Shown here: positions 46,738-55,442 of the stretch, in pieces
Layout: each line of letters opens with the position of its first letter
How positions within the stretch are numbered: position 1 is the first letter of the stretch
Assembly: GCF_034314165.1 (NCBI RefSeq)
Contig: NZ_JAVIWK010000001.1
Location: 1,007,001 to 1,071,000 of the forward strand
Source: Pseudomonas sp. Bout1
GTDB taxonomy: Bacteria > Pseudomonadota > Gammaproteobacteria > Pseudomonadales > Pseudomonadaceae
Length of the DNA stretch: 64,000 nucleotides
Reading direction: 5' to 3'
The notes under the pieces: model-generated
The model's input: only the letters and a program-made list of their open reading frames with translations
Databases searched by the model: none
Told to the model about the DNA's origin: nothing
Program-made: the position numbers and the translations under genes

Positions 46738-47205
46738 CTAGTTTTTGTTATATCCGCTCGTCGCCTTGAGTGCTGCAAGCTCTGCCTTGAGGTCTGCCAA
46801 CTGGGCTTCCAGATGCGCGACGCGCTGCTGGGCCTTGACCTGAGCGGTCACCTCCTTCTGCACCCCCACAAAATAAGTCTGCCTGTCGGCCGGGTTGTAA
46901 ACCGTTGATAACGACAGCTCATTCCAGAAATGCGTGCCGTCCTTGCGGTAGTTGCGCAGGATTTCCCGGCAGGAGCCGCCGCTCTCCAGGGCTTCGCGGA
47001 CCGCCATCAGCCCAGGCTGGTCACGGTCACCGGACTGCATGAAGCGGCAGTCCTGGTAGAGGATTTCGTCGAGGGTGTAGCCGGTCATGCGCTCGAACGC
47101 CGGGTTTACGTAGATCAATGGCTTGTCCTTGCCCTCGCGCTCGGCGATAACGATGCCATCGTTGGAAGCGTTGATCACCAGTTGCATCAGCTTGGCATTA
47201 ATCAT
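46738..47205 (-). CDS. Short LOV blue-light photoreceptor
   Basis: A 155-residue single LOV domain protein. The photoactive cysteine is Cys53 in LYQDCRFMQ, with flavin-contact residues NYRKDGTHFWNELS and YFVGVQKEVTAQ in normal positions. A C-terminal helix (about residues 122-150, HLEAQLADLKAELAAL) looks like a coiled-coil dimer. It is very close in layout to P. putida PpSB1-LOV. No output domain is present, so it must signal through a partner, plausibly the LitR-like MerR proteins. The start MINAKLMQL (47205) is preferred to a Met 4 residues earlier. Confidence 0.94.
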   Translation of the reverse strand: MINAKLMQLVINASNDGIVIAEREGKDKPLIYVNPAFERMTGYTLDEILYQDCRFMQSGDRDQPGLMAVREALESGGSCREILRNYRKDGTHFWNELSLSTVYNPADRQTYFVGVQKEVTAQVKAQQRVAHLEAQLADLKAELAALKATSGYNKN

Positions 47206-47318
47206 TGAGCGGTCCATGGCTTGTCTTGGGAATTTGCAGTTTAAGACATGCCGGGCGCCTGTCCACTTGACCCAGCTGTTAATATCCCAGGCTTTTAGTC
47301 AGTTACAGGATCAGATTG

Positions 47319-47774
47319 ATGAAAGTCGCCATCCTTTCCGGCTCGGTGTACGGCACGGCTGAAGAAGTCGCCCGTCACGCTGCAAGCATTCTCAACGCTG
47401 CCGGTTTCGACGCCTGGCACAACCCGCGCGCCACCCTGGCCGACGTGCAGGGCTTCGCGCCCGAAGCTTTCCTGGCCGTGACCTCTACCACCGGCATGGG
47501 CGAATTGCCCGACAACCTGCAGCCCCTGTACTCGACCATTCGCGACCAGCTGCCGGCTGCCTGGCGCGGGCTGCCGGGCGCGGTGATCGGCCTGGGCGAC
47601 GCGAGTTATGGCGACACCTTCTGCGGTGGCGGTGAACAAATGCGCGAGCTGTTTGCCGAGTTGGGCGTACGTGAAGTGCTGCCGATGCTGCGCCTGGACG
47701 CCAGCGAAAGCGTAACCCCGGAGGCCGACGCCGAACCGTGGCTGGCCGAGCTGGTCACTGCACTGCGCGGTTGA
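47319..47774 (+). CDS. Flavodoxin (MioC-like)
   Basis: A 151-residue flavodoxin with the FMN phosphate loop LSGSVYGTAEEVA and TSTTGMGELPDN, GLGDASYGDTFCGGGEQM in the third loop. It is similar to MioC and short flavodoxins. ATG at 47319 follows AGGA. It is divergent from the LOV gene and convergent with the LysR gene, overlapping its end by 20 bases. Confidence 0.93.
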   Translation: MKVAILSGSVYGTAEEVARHAASILNAAGFDAWHNPRATLADVQGFAPEAFLAVTSTTGMGELPDNLQPLYSTIRDQLPAAWRGLPGAVIGLGDASYGDTFCGGGEQMRELFAELGVREVLPMLRLDASESVTPEADAEPWLAELVTALRG

Positions 47775-48651
47775 CCGGAAACTCGCGCAATAACGCGAGC
47801 CAGGCCTGCGCAGCTTTCGACAGGTAGGCGCCCTCACGCCAGATAAAGGCGATGTCCCAGCGCAGGTATTCCGGCGCCTTGAGCGTGAGGCGCACCACCC
47901 CGGGCCGCACCAGGCCCCTGGCGACCACGCTGGGCAGCAACACCACGCCCTGGCCGGCGGCCACCAATGCTGCGAGAAAATCCGCCTGGCCGCTGCGCCC
48001 GCTTTCCTTCGGGGTAAAGCCCACTTGTTGACAAGCTTGTAGCAAGCGGTCATTCAGCACAAAGCTGCGCTGATACATCAGGAACGGCGTATCGGCCAGC
48101 TCCTCAAGGCGGATCTGCGCGTTATCGGCCAACGGATGGTCCATCGGCAGCAGCGCGTCCAGCGGTTCATCACAAAACGCCTGCCAGGCGAATGCCGGGT
48201 CGCTGGGCATCAGGCTGCCGCCCACCTCCAGTTCCCCGCTCAAGATCGCCTGTTCGATATTGCGGCTGCCACCTTCGAGCAATTGAATCGTGACATTCGG
48301 GTAGCGCCGGCGATATTCGGCAAACAGCCCGGCGAACAACGTATCGCCGCCCAGTTGCGGCAGGCCCATGCGCAGCTCGCCACGGGTCAGTTGGTTCAAG
48401 TCATCCAGTTCACTGAGCAACTCGGCTTGCTGGCGCAGCATGGCCTCTGCCCGTTGCAGCACCACCTGGCCGGCAGCCGTCAGGCGAATCTGTGAACCCA
48501 GGCGATCCAGCAGTGGCGTGCCCAGGCTTTGTTCGAGCTGGGCCACCTGCTTGCTGACGGCAGACTGGCTGATGTGTAAGGTTTTGCCCGCTTGGGTAAA
48601 GCCACCGCGGTGGATCACTTCGACAAAGCTGCGCAGCTGTTTGAATTCCAT
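47755..48651 (-). CDS. LysR-family regulator of the adjacent LrgAB genes
   Basis: A 298-residue LysR regulator with N-terminal HTH MEFKQLRSFVEVIHRGGFTQ and LHISQSAVSKQVAQLEQSL, followed by a periplasmic-binding-like effector domain. It is divergent from lrgA/lrgB with a 99-bp shared region, like CidR, so it likely controls that pair. The start at 48651 is chosen by family length. Confidence 0.9.
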   Translation of the reverse strand: MEFKQLRSFVEVIHRGGFTQAGKTLHISQSAVSKQVAQLEQSLGTPLLDRLGSQIRLTAAGQVVLQRAEAMLRQQAELLSELDDLNQLTRGELRMGLPQLGGDTLFAGLFAEYRRRYPNVTIQLLEGGSRNIEQAILSGELEVGGSLMPSDPAFAWQAFCDEPLDALLPMDHPLADNAQIRLEELADTPFLMYQRSFVLNDRLLQACQQVGFTPKESGRSGQADFLAALVAAGQGVVLLPSVVARGLVRPGVVRLTLKAPEYLRWDIAFIWREGAYLSKAAQAWLALLREFPVNRAVQ

Positions 48652-48750
48652 CGGCCTGATTCCATTTAGGAATGGCTTGCAGTCTAACAATTCGCTGTGG
48701 GGATGCCACGGGCCTCTTTAAAATGGGAACCTCGCGAGGACCCAAAGCTC

Positions 48751-49137
48751 ATGAAACGTTTCACCTTCAAACGCGTCGCTCGGTTGCTGGCTGAACTGGT
48801 CGTACTGCTGGCTATTTACTTTCTCGGTTGCGAATTCGCTGCCTGGCTGAGTTGGCCCATCCCCGGAGGTGTGGTCGGCCTGGGCCTATTGCTGCTGACC
48901 TTCGCCACCGGCCTGGTGAAGCCGGCGGCCCTGCAACTGGGGGCCGGTGTCCTGATGGCGGAGATGTTGCTGTTCTTTATTCCTGCCCTGATGAGCCTCC
49001 TGGACTACGGCGGCCTGGTACGCCACGACGGCTGGAGGATCATGCTGGTAATCGGTTTCAGCACCTTGTCGGTCATGCTGGTAACCGCGTTTACCGTGGA
49101 GTTCGTCTGCCGCTGGAAGCTGCGCCATGAAGCTTGA
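48751..49137 (+). CDS. CidA/LrgA-family holin-like protein
   Basis: A 128-residue membrane protein with about four segments and the family signature WPIPGGVVGLGLLLL. CidA/LrgA proteins resemble phage holins and affect cell lysis, murein hydrolase export or metabolite transport. ATG at 48751 follows AGGA at long spacing. It overlaps lrgB by 11 bases and is divergent from the LysR gene. Confidence 0.9.
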   Translation: MKRFTFKRVARLLAELVVLLAIYFLGCEFAAWLSWPIPGGVVGLGLLLLTFATGLVKPAALQLGAGVLMAEMLLFFIPALMSLLDYGGLVRHDGWRIMLVIGFSTLSVMLVTAFTVEFVCRWKLRHEA

Positions 49138-49813
49138 ACTGATGCCGATGTTCTGGCTGGCGCTGACCCTTGGGGCCTACGGCTTCAGCCGCTGGATCTA
49201 CCGGCGCACCGGGCGCTACCTGCTATCGCCACTGATTTTAGTGCCCGCACTGTTGCTGGCGGTGGCCGTGCCGATGAAAACCGCCTACGCCGAATACTCC
49301 ACCGACACCCACTGGCTGATGCTGGTGCTGGGCCCGGTGACCGTGGCGTTTGCGATTCCGATCTGGCAACAGCGTCAATTGCTGATGCGTCACTGGTCCG
49401 CCCTGTTGCTGGGGATGGTGGCGGGCAGCGCGGCCTCCATCGCCACCTCCTATGGCCTGGCCAAGGCTTTGGCGCTGGACAGTTCGGTGACGATGTCTTT
49501 GGTGCCCCGTTCGATCACCACCCCATTCGCCATGCCCGTGTCGTCGGACCTGGGCGGCGTGCCGGAACTGACGGCCGTGTTCGTGATGTTCACCGGCGTA
49601 TTTGGCGCCATGCTCGGCGGCGTGCTGCTTAAGTGGTTGCCGCTGCGCACGCCTCTGGCGCGCGGCGCATTGTTTGGCGTGGGCGCCCACGGTGCGGGTG
49701 TGAGCCGGGCCCATGAAGTGGGCGGCGAGGAAGGCTCGGTGGCGGGCCTGGTGATGGTGCTCACCGGGTTGCTCAACTTGTTCGCCGCACCTTTACTGGC
49801 GTCGCTTCTCTGA
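49127..49813 (+). CDS. CidB/LrgB-family protein
   Basis: A 228-residue membrane protein with 6-7 segments and the LrgB signatures SVTMSLVPRSITTPFAM and LFGVGAHGAGVSRAHEVGGEEG. It pairs with the CidA/LrgA protein, whose gene overlaps it. Some LrgAB-type proteins move organic acids or pyruvate; the direction and substrate here are not evident. Confidence 0.93.
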   Translation: MKLELMPMFWLALTLGAYGFSRWIYRRTGRYLLSPLILVPALLLAVAVPMKTAYAEYSTDTHWLMLVLGPVTVAFAIPIWQQRQLLMRHWSALLLGMVAGSAASIATSYGLAKALALDSSVTMSLVPRSITTPFAMPVSSDLGGVPELTAVFVMFTGVFGAMLGGVLLKWLPLRTPLARGALFGVGAHGAGVSRAHEVGGEEGSVAGLVMVLTGLLNLFAAPLLASLL

Positions 49814-49963
49814 CGCCATTTGAACAATTTCGAACTATTCTCAGGACTGACCCGCTCGGTCATCAAGCTGGCTGCCAATGCAACTACGGCGGCCTGTTGG
49901 TCTGATTAGACTGGCCCTTCACCCAAAAAAATAATAATAAAACGCGCCAAGGAGGTCATTGCC

Positions 49964-50746
49964 GTGAGCCTAGCCACTGTTCAATCGACACACAGCGTAA
50001 AAGATCAGGTCAGCGCTGCCGAATGGCAGACCCGCGTCGACCTTGCCGCGTGCTACCGCCTGGTAGCGATGCACGGTTGGGACGACCTGATTTTCACCCA
50101 CATTTCGGCCAAGGTACCGGGCACCGAAGACTTCCTGATCAACCCCTACGGGCTGATGTTTCACGAGATCACAGCATCGAGCCTGGTGAAGGTCGACCAG
50201 GCCGGCAACAAGCTGATGGCCAGTCCCTATGAGGTCAACCCGGCGGGTTACACCATCCACAGTGCGGTACACGAAGTGCGGCATGACGTGGTTTGCGTGC
50301 TGCACACCCATACGGCTTCCGGCATCGCCGTTTCGGCGCAAAAGCAGGGCGTGTTGCCCATCAGCCAGCAATCCTTGTTCGTGTTGTCCAGCCTGGCCTA
50401 TCACGCTTACGAAGGTGTGGCGCTGAACCACGAGGAAAAGGCCCGCTTGCAGGCCGACCTTGGCGACAATAATTTCCTGATGCTGCATAACCACGGTCTG
50501 CTGACCTGCGGTGGCACCATTGCCGATACCTTCTTGATGATGTTCACTTTCCAGCGCACCTGCGATATCCAAGTGCTGGCGCAGAACGGTGGCGCCGAGT
50601 TGATCAGCATCGCACCACCGATATTGGCCGGTGCCCGGGCGATGATCGCCGGGGTTACCAAAAGCGCCCAAGGCATGGGCGGTGCGCTCGCGTGGCCGGC
50701 CTTGCTGCGCAAGCTCGATGCACTCGACCCCGGGTATAAAAGCTGA
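49964..50746 (+). CDS. Class II aldolase/adducin family protein
   Basis: A 260-residue zinc-type aldolase or decarboxylase fold. Metal-ligand pairs are HTHTASGIAV and LLHNHGLLTCGG-type LHNHGLLTCG, with a Glu in the AYEGVALNHEE region. The start codon is GTG with AAGGAGG at ideal spacing. The 3' end overlaps the alpha/beta hydrolase start by 1 base (TGATG), so the two are coupled. The substrate is unknown. Confidence 0.9.
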   Translation: MSLATVQSTHSVKDQVSAAEWQTRVDLAACYRLVAMHGWDDLIFTHISAKVPGTEDFLINPYGLMFHEITASSLVKVDQAGNKLMASPYEVNPAGYTIHSAVHEVRHDVVCVLHTHTASGIAVSAQKQGVLPISQQSLFVLSSLAYHAYEGVALNHEEKARLQADLGDNNFLMLHNHGLLTCGGTIADTFLMMFTFQRTCDIQVLAQNGGAELISIAPPILAGARAMIAGVTKSAQGMGGALAWPALLRKLDALDPGYKS

Positions 50747-51648
50747 TGCCACTCGCCGAGATCCCGCTGCGCATCTGGCGCCAACGCGCCCAGAGCTTCG
50801 AGTTTCGTGGCCATACCATTCGTTACTGGGTGGCGGGGCAGGGCGAGCCGTTGCTGCTGATCCATGGTTTCCCCACCGCCAGTTGGGATTGGCATTACCT
50901 CTGGCAACCGTTGGCGCAGCGCTATCAGGTAATTGCCTGCGACATGCTGGGGTTTGGCGATTCGGCCAAGCCGCTGGACCATGCCTACTGCCTGCTGGAA
51001 CAGGCGGATTTGCAGCAGGCGCTGCTGGAGCATCTTTGGGTGCGGCAGCCGGTGCATGTGTTGGCCCACGATTATGGGGACAGCGTCGCCCAGGAATTGT
51101 TGGCGCGGCATTACGAAGGGCTGTTTCAGATGGCCAGTTGTGTGTTTCTCAATGGTGGGTTGTTTCCTGAAACTCATCGTCCGGCTTTGGTGCAAAAGCT
51201 GTTACTCAGCCCGCTGGGATGGATGATTGGGCGGGCGTTTGGGCGTAATGCGCTGGCCAACAGTTTCGGGCAGATTTTCGGGCCGGCGACTCGGCCGAGT
51301 GAAAGTGCGCTGGATGATTTTTGGAGTTTGATCGAGAGCCAGGAGGGGCCGCGGATTTTGCACAAGTTGATTACGTACATTCCTCAGCGTCGGCAGCAGC
51401 GGGATCGGTGGGTGGCGGCGATGCAGCGGGGGGAGGTAGCGTTGCGGGTGATCGATGGGGAGGTTGATCCGATTTCCGGGGGGCATATGGTTCAGCGTTA
51501 TCGTGAGTTGGTGCCGCATGCGGATACGGTGGTGTTGGCCAATATTGGGCACTATCCGCAGATTGAGGCGCCGGTGCAGGTGTTGAAGCATTATTTGGCG
51601 TTTCGGGACGGGCTTGGGGTTGGGACTGCTCGGGTGGCTTATTCTTGA
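50746..51648 (+). CDS. Alpha/beta hydrolase, dehalogenase/epoxide-hydrolase-like
   Basis: A 300-residue hydrolase with HGFPTASWDWHYLW (oxyanion region), nucleophile Asp in LAHDYGDSVAQELL and the catalytic His in NIGHYPQIEAP. The Asp nucleophile (HDYG instead of GxSxG) links it to haloalkane dehalogenases and epoxide hydrolases rather than esterases. The second half of the gene is unusually G and T rich in codon third positions compared with the first half. The natural substrate is unknown. Confidence 0.87.
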   Translation: MPLAEIPLRIWRQRAQSFEFRGHTIRYWVAGQGEPLLLIHGFPTASWDWHYLWQPLAQRYQVIACDMLGFGDSAKPLDHAYCLLEQADLQQALLEHLWVRQPVHVLAHDYGDSVAQELLARHYEGLFQMASCVFLNGGLFPETHRPALVQKLLLSPLGWMIGRAFGRNALANSFGQIFGPATRPSESALDDFWSLIESQEGPRILHKLITYIPQRRQQRDRWVAAMQRGEVALRVIDGEVDPISGGHMVQRYRELVPHADTVVLANIGHYPQIEAPVQVLKHYLAFRDGLGVGTARVAYS

Positions 51649-52004
51649 TTGGGGTTGAGTACATATCCGTTGCTTCGGTAACGGCTTCTTATGGTTTCGC
51701 TCTTACAGCGAGTCACTTTGCAAAAGCGGCAAAGTAACCAAAACGCTCTGCCCCGCCTGTCGGCACCTCGCTTAGGCTCGGTGTGCCCGAACGAAGGCAT
51801 TGCTCCGCGGGCCGCCGCGACGGCCCGTCCCTGGCCCGTCGCGGCTAAACCGGCGTCCTGCCGGTTTACCCGCTCCTCAATCCCTGCGTTCGGCCTCGGG
51901 CTGAATGGGGCAGTCAGATCAAAAGCAAGATCAAGAACACAGCGGCCTACAGGCCGGCCTGAGTGTTGGAAGCCAGATCAAAAACCAAAGCAGAGCGGCT
52001 TTTC
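51649..52004. repeat. Dispersed-type Pseudomonas intergenic repeat block
   Basis: About 300 bases with a small hairpin (CCGTT-GCTTCGGT-AACGG near 51668) and tracts such as AGCGAGTCACTTTGC and GGCAAAGTAACCAAAACGC. I recognise this as resembling sequence often repeated between genes of Pseudomonas, but cannot prove copy number here. No gene is convincing in it; a short open frame is present but has no coding signature. Confidence 0.5.
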
Positions 52005-52091
52005 TGTAGGAGCTGGCTTGCCGGCGATGCAGGCGACTCGGTCTTTCAGTTACACAGAGGCGATGCCATCGCAGGCAAGCCAGCTCCCACA
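52005..52091. repeat. REPIN, GTAGGAGCTGGCTTGCCGG type
   Basis: Inverted units TGTAGGAGCTGGCTTGCC and GGCAAGCCAGCTCCCACA enclose a loop containing TCAGTTACACAGAG. The loop resembles that of 14799-14885. The following 137 bases up to the SDR gene hold a CCAC-CCAT micro-repeat and nothing else evident. Confidence 0.87.
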
Positions 52092-52228
52092 TTTGACCGG
52101 GGACGCCAATCATCCCCCAGCCTTATCGCGCACCATTCACCCTCAACCGTGTTTATTGTGACCACAAGCCCCGTGCCTGACACTCCACCCATCCACCCAT
52201 CCACCCCTAACCGTCCCTGGAGTTCCCA

Positions 52229-53140
52229 ATGAGTGAGCCTGTGCAGTTCCAAGACAAGGTCGTGATCGTCACCGGTGCCGGCGGCGGATTGGGCCGCGCC
52301 CATGCACTGCTGTTCGCCAAACACGGCGCCAAAGTGCTGGTCAATGATCTCGGCGGCTCAACCCAGGGCGAAGGCGCCAACGCCTCGGCGGCCGACCGCG
52401 TGGTAGCCGAAATCCGTGAAGCCGGCGGCATCGCCGAAGCCAACCACGATTCCGTTACCGACGGCGACAAGATCGTGCAGAACGCCCTCGACGCCTTCGG
52501 CCGCATCGACGTGGTGGTCAACAACGCCGGGATCCTGCGGGACAAAACCTTCCACAAAATGGAAGACAGCGACTGGGACCTGGTCTACCGCGTACACGTC
52601 GAAGGCGCCTACAAAGTCACCCGCGCCGCATGGCCGCATCTGCGCGAACAAGCCTACGGCCGGGTGATCTTCACCGCCTCGACTTCCGGCATCTATGGCA
52701 ACTTCGGCCAGTCCAACTACGGCATGGCCAAGCTCGGCCTGTACGGGTTGACCCGCACGCTGGCGCTGGAAGGCCGCAAGAACAACATCCTGGTCAACGC
52801 CATCGCGCCTACCGGCGGCACGCGCATGACTGAAGGCCTTATCCCGCCGCAAGTCTTCGAGCGGCTCAAGCCAGAACTGATCAGCCCGCTGGTGGTGTAC
52901 CTGGGCAGCGAGGCCTGCCAGGAAACGTCTGGCCTGTTTGAAGTGGGCGGCGGCTGGATCGGCAAGACCCGCTGGGAGCGCAGCCTGGGGGTTGGGTTTG
53001 ACCCTGAAGCGGGGTTCTCGCCGGATGATGTCGCTGCCCATTGGCAGCAAATCTGCGACTTTGACGGGGCCGCTCACCCCAAGGACAACATCGAGGCCTT
53101 GAAGGAGATGATGGCCAACCTGCAGAAGTACAGCCTCTGA
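52229..53140 (+). CDS. SDR, multifunctional-enzyme-type 3-hydroxyacyl-CoA dehydrogenase-like
   Basis: A 303-residue SDR like the N-terminal part of peroxisomal MFE-2. It has TGAGGGLGRAHALLFAKHGA, VLVNDLGGSTQGEG, VVNNAGILRDKTFHKM, the catalytic Ser region TASTSGIYGNFGQ and NYGMAKLGLYG (Tyr-x3-Lys). Such enzymes act on (3R)-hydroxyacyl-CoA in beta-oxidation or steroid breakdown; the exact substrate is not proven. It is a single gene with terminators after it. Confidence 0.9.
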   Translation: MSEPVQFQDKVVIVTGAGGGLGRAHALLFAKHGAKVLVNDLGGSTQGEGANASAADRVVAEIREAGGIAEANHDSVTDGDKIVQNALDAFGRIDVVVNNAGILRDKTFHKMEDSDWDLVYRVHVEGAYKVTRAAWPHLREQAYGRVIFTASTSGIYGNFGQSNYGMAKLGLYGLTRTLALEGRKNNILVNAIAPTGGTRMTEGLIPPQVFERLKPELISPLVVYLGSEACQETSGLFEVGGGWIGKTRWERSLGVGFDPEAGFSPDDVAAHWQQICDFDGAAHPKDNIEALKEMMANLQKYSL

Positions 53141-53167
53141 TCATTGCATTAAAAAGTTTTAATCAAC

Positions 53168-53197
53168 CCGGGGCGCCATGGCGCCCCGGTTTATTTC
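53168..53197 (+). terminator. Intrinsic terminator of the SDR gene
   Basis: CCGGGGCGCC and GGCGCCCCGG (53168-53189) form a 10-bp stem around a 2-base centre, followed by a T-rich tract. It lies 28 bp after the SDR stop. Confidence 0.85.
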
Positions 53198-53203
53198 AGG
53201 CAT

Positions 53204-53230
53204 AAAAAAAGCCGCTGCAAAGGCAGCGGC
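53204..53230 (-). terminator. Minus-strand intrinsic terminator without a matching gene
   Basis: GCCGCTGC (53211-53218), AAAG and GCAGCGGC (53223-53230) form a stem; on the minus strand it is followed by seven T. On the plus strand no T-run follows. It would end a leftward transcript that begins between here and about 53620, where I see no protein gene on that strand. Confidence 0.75.
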
Positions 53231-53430
53231 TGAAGTAAGACGTTTGATCAAGGAGCAATAAATCAACGTCAGTGAACACGGGTAACAGATTGAAAATATT
53301 GATCAATCCATTAAATCTGGCTGTTCTTCCAGGCTCTGGAAGCGGGCGGTTCGCCCTGAAAGCCAAGCAAGAATAGGCTTTTGTTACAGAATGAAAAATA
53401 GCGATTCGGGACAAGGACTGTTACCAAACT
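53231..53430 (-). ncRNA. Candidate small RNA
   Basis: A leftward transcript is implied by the terminator at 53204-53230. The span is AT-richer than coding DNA, has no credible leftward open frame with a ribosome site, and no repeat of the REP type. The 5' end is unknown and the boundaries are approximate. The rest of the roughly 485-base gap (to 53625) has no gene I can support, only the start region of the DUF1302 gene. Confidence 0.3.
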
Positions 53431-53625
53431 GGCAACAGTGACGCCGGCGCCTCATACATCCCCCTGATAACCCTTCATCCATCTCGTCCATATCCCCGCC
53501 AATACCCCGGCCAGAGCGCCCCTTCATCCTTTCGAGCGACAACACGAATACCTCCTTGGTGCGCTTATCGCTCCTGATGACGGGCAGTAGGGTGGGGCCT
53601 TCTGTCACACCACCGGGGAAGACGC

Positions 53626-55416
53626 ATGACAAGAACAACAATGCGCGCCATCTTCAGGCCACAGGCGCTGGCCGCTGCGGTTGCTTTGGGTTGCTGTGCC
53701 CAGGCGCAGGCTGTTTCGTTCAACATCGGCGAGATCGAAGGGCAATTCGATTCCTCGCTGTCGGTCGGTGCCAGTTGGGGCATGCGCGACGCCGATAAAA
53801 AGTTGGTAGGCATTCCCAACGGCGGCACCGGCCAGGCGTCCACGGGCGATGACGGCCGCCTGAACTTCAAGAAGGGCGAGACCTTCTCCAAGATCTTCAA
53901 GGGCATCCACGACCTGGAGCTCAAGTACGGCGACAGCGGCGTGTTCGTGCGTGGCAAGTACTGGTACGACTTTGAGCTGCAGGACGAAGACCGCGAATTC
54001 AAGCAGATCAGCAATAACCACCGCGACGAAGGTGCACGCTCTTCCGGCTATGAACTGCTGGATGCGTTTGTCTACCACAACTATTCCATTGGTGATTTGC
54101 CGGGCAACGTGCGCGTCGGTAAACAGGTGGTCAGCTGGGGTGAAAGTACCTTCATCGGCAACTCCATCAACAGCATCAACCCGATTGACGTTTCAGCCTT
54201 TCGCCGGCCCGGTGCCGAGATCAAGGAAGGGCTGATTCCGGTCAACATGCTGTTCGCGTCCCAAAGCCTGACCAACCAGTTGAGCGTGGAAGGGTTCTAC
54301 CAGTTGAACTGGGAAAACACCGTGGTGGACAACTGCGGCACCTTCTTCGGTAACGACGTAGTGGCCCACGGTTGCAACGGTAACTACACGGTTGGCAGCC
54401 CGGCGATTGCGCCGTTGCAACCGGTGGCGGCGGCGTTTGGCCAGGGCTTCCAGGTCACGAACGAAGGCGTGGTGGTGCAGCGTGCAAAAGATCGCGAAGC
54501 GCGCGATGGCGGCCAGTTCGGCATGGCCCTGCGCTGGCTGGGCGACGACACGGAGTACGGCCTGTACTTCATGAACTACCACAGCCGTACGCCCACCGTC
54601 GGTACCATCACGGCCAACACCAGCCTGGCCACGATTGGCCGTATCGTCAACGCGGCCAACGGGATCGCTCCGGGTTCGGGCGCCGGCCTGGCGCAAAGTA
54701 CGATGCTCGGTCGCGGCCAGTATTACCTCGACTACCCGGAGAACATCCGCCTGTTCGGTGCCAGCTTCTCCACCACCTTGCCCACCGGCACCGCGTGGAC
54801 CGGCGAAATCAGCTACCGCCCGAATGCTCCCGTACAACTCAACACCACCGACCTGACGCTGGCCCTGGTCAACCCGATTGCCGGTAACGCCGCTTCACCG
54901 ATCGCCAGTTCCTTCGGTGCTGACAACGCAGGCTACCGCCGTAAGGAAATCACCCAGATCCAGAGCACCATGACCCAGTTCTTCGACCAGGTGCTGGGCG
55001 CCGAACGCCTGACCCTGGTGGGCGAGGCGGCCTTTGTGCACGTCGGCGGGCTGGAGGCGAAGTCCAAGCTGCGTTATGGGCGGGATTCGGTCTACGGCCA
55101 ATACGGCTTCGGCGGCGACACCGACGGTTTCGTCACGGCCAACTCCTGGGGTTATCGCGCCCGGGCCATCCTCGACTACAACAACGTGTTCGCCGGGATC
55201 AACCTCAAGCCCAACGTGTCGTGGTCCCAGGACGTCAGCGGCTACGGCCCCAACGGCCTGTTCAACGAAGGCGCCAAGGCCATCAGCGTTGGCGTGGACG
55301 CGGACTACCGCAACACCTACACCGCAAGCCTGAGCTACACCGACTTTTTTGGCGGTGACTACAACACCCTCACCGACCGCGACTTCATCGCCTTAAGCTT
55401 TGGCGTGAACTTCTGA
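53626..55416 (+). CDS. DUF1302 outer-membrane-type protein
   Basis: A 596-residue secreted protein with a signal peptide ending near QAQA, then a long run of alternating beta-type sequence rich in Gly, Asn, Tyr and aromatic ends, finishing FIALSFGVNF, a typical outer-membrane terminal Phe. DUF1302 proteins are thought to be barrel-like outer-membrane proteins. GGGGAAG precedes the ATG at 53626; a second ATG lies 15 bases later. It is followed by DUF1329 at 26 bp and is probably co-transcribed with it. Confidence 0.9.
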   Translation: MTRTTMRAIFRPQALAAAVALGCCAQAQAVSFNIGEIEGQFDSSLSVGASWGMRDADKKLVGIPNGGTGQASTGDDGRLNFKKGETFSKIFKGIHDLELKYGDSGVFVRGKYWYDFELQDEDREFKQISNNHRDEGARSSGYELLDAFVYHNYSIGDLPGNVRVGKQVVSWGESTFIGNSINSINPIDVSAFRRPGAEIKEGLIPVNMLFASQSLTNQLSVEGFYQLNWENTVVDNCGTFFGNDVVAHGCNGNYTVGSPAIAPLQPVAAAFGQGFQVTNEGVVVQRAKDREARDGGQFGMALRWLGDDTEYGLYFMNYHSRTPTVGTITANTSLATIGRIVNAANGIAPGSGAGLAQSTMLGRGQYYLDYPENIRLFGASFSTTLPTGTAWTGEISYRPNAPVQLNTTDLTLALVNPIAGNAASPIASSFGADNAGYRRKEITQIQSTMTQFFDQVLGAERLTLVGEAAFVHVGGLEAKSKLRYGRDSVYGQYGFGGDTDGFVTANSWGYRARAILDYNNVFAGINLKPNVSWSQDVSGYGPNGLFNEGAKAISVGVDADYRNTYTASLSYTDFFGGDYNTLTDRDFIALSFGVNF

Positions 55417-55442
55417 TTGGGTTTAAGGAAGGACAAGAGACT

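Noticed and set aside
53384..53641. An 85-codon minus-strand frame upstream of DUF1302
   Set aside because: It overlaps the DUF1302 start, has no ribosome site and an odd composition rich in Cys and Arg. The leftward terminator at 53204 is better explained by a small RNA, though this is not settled.
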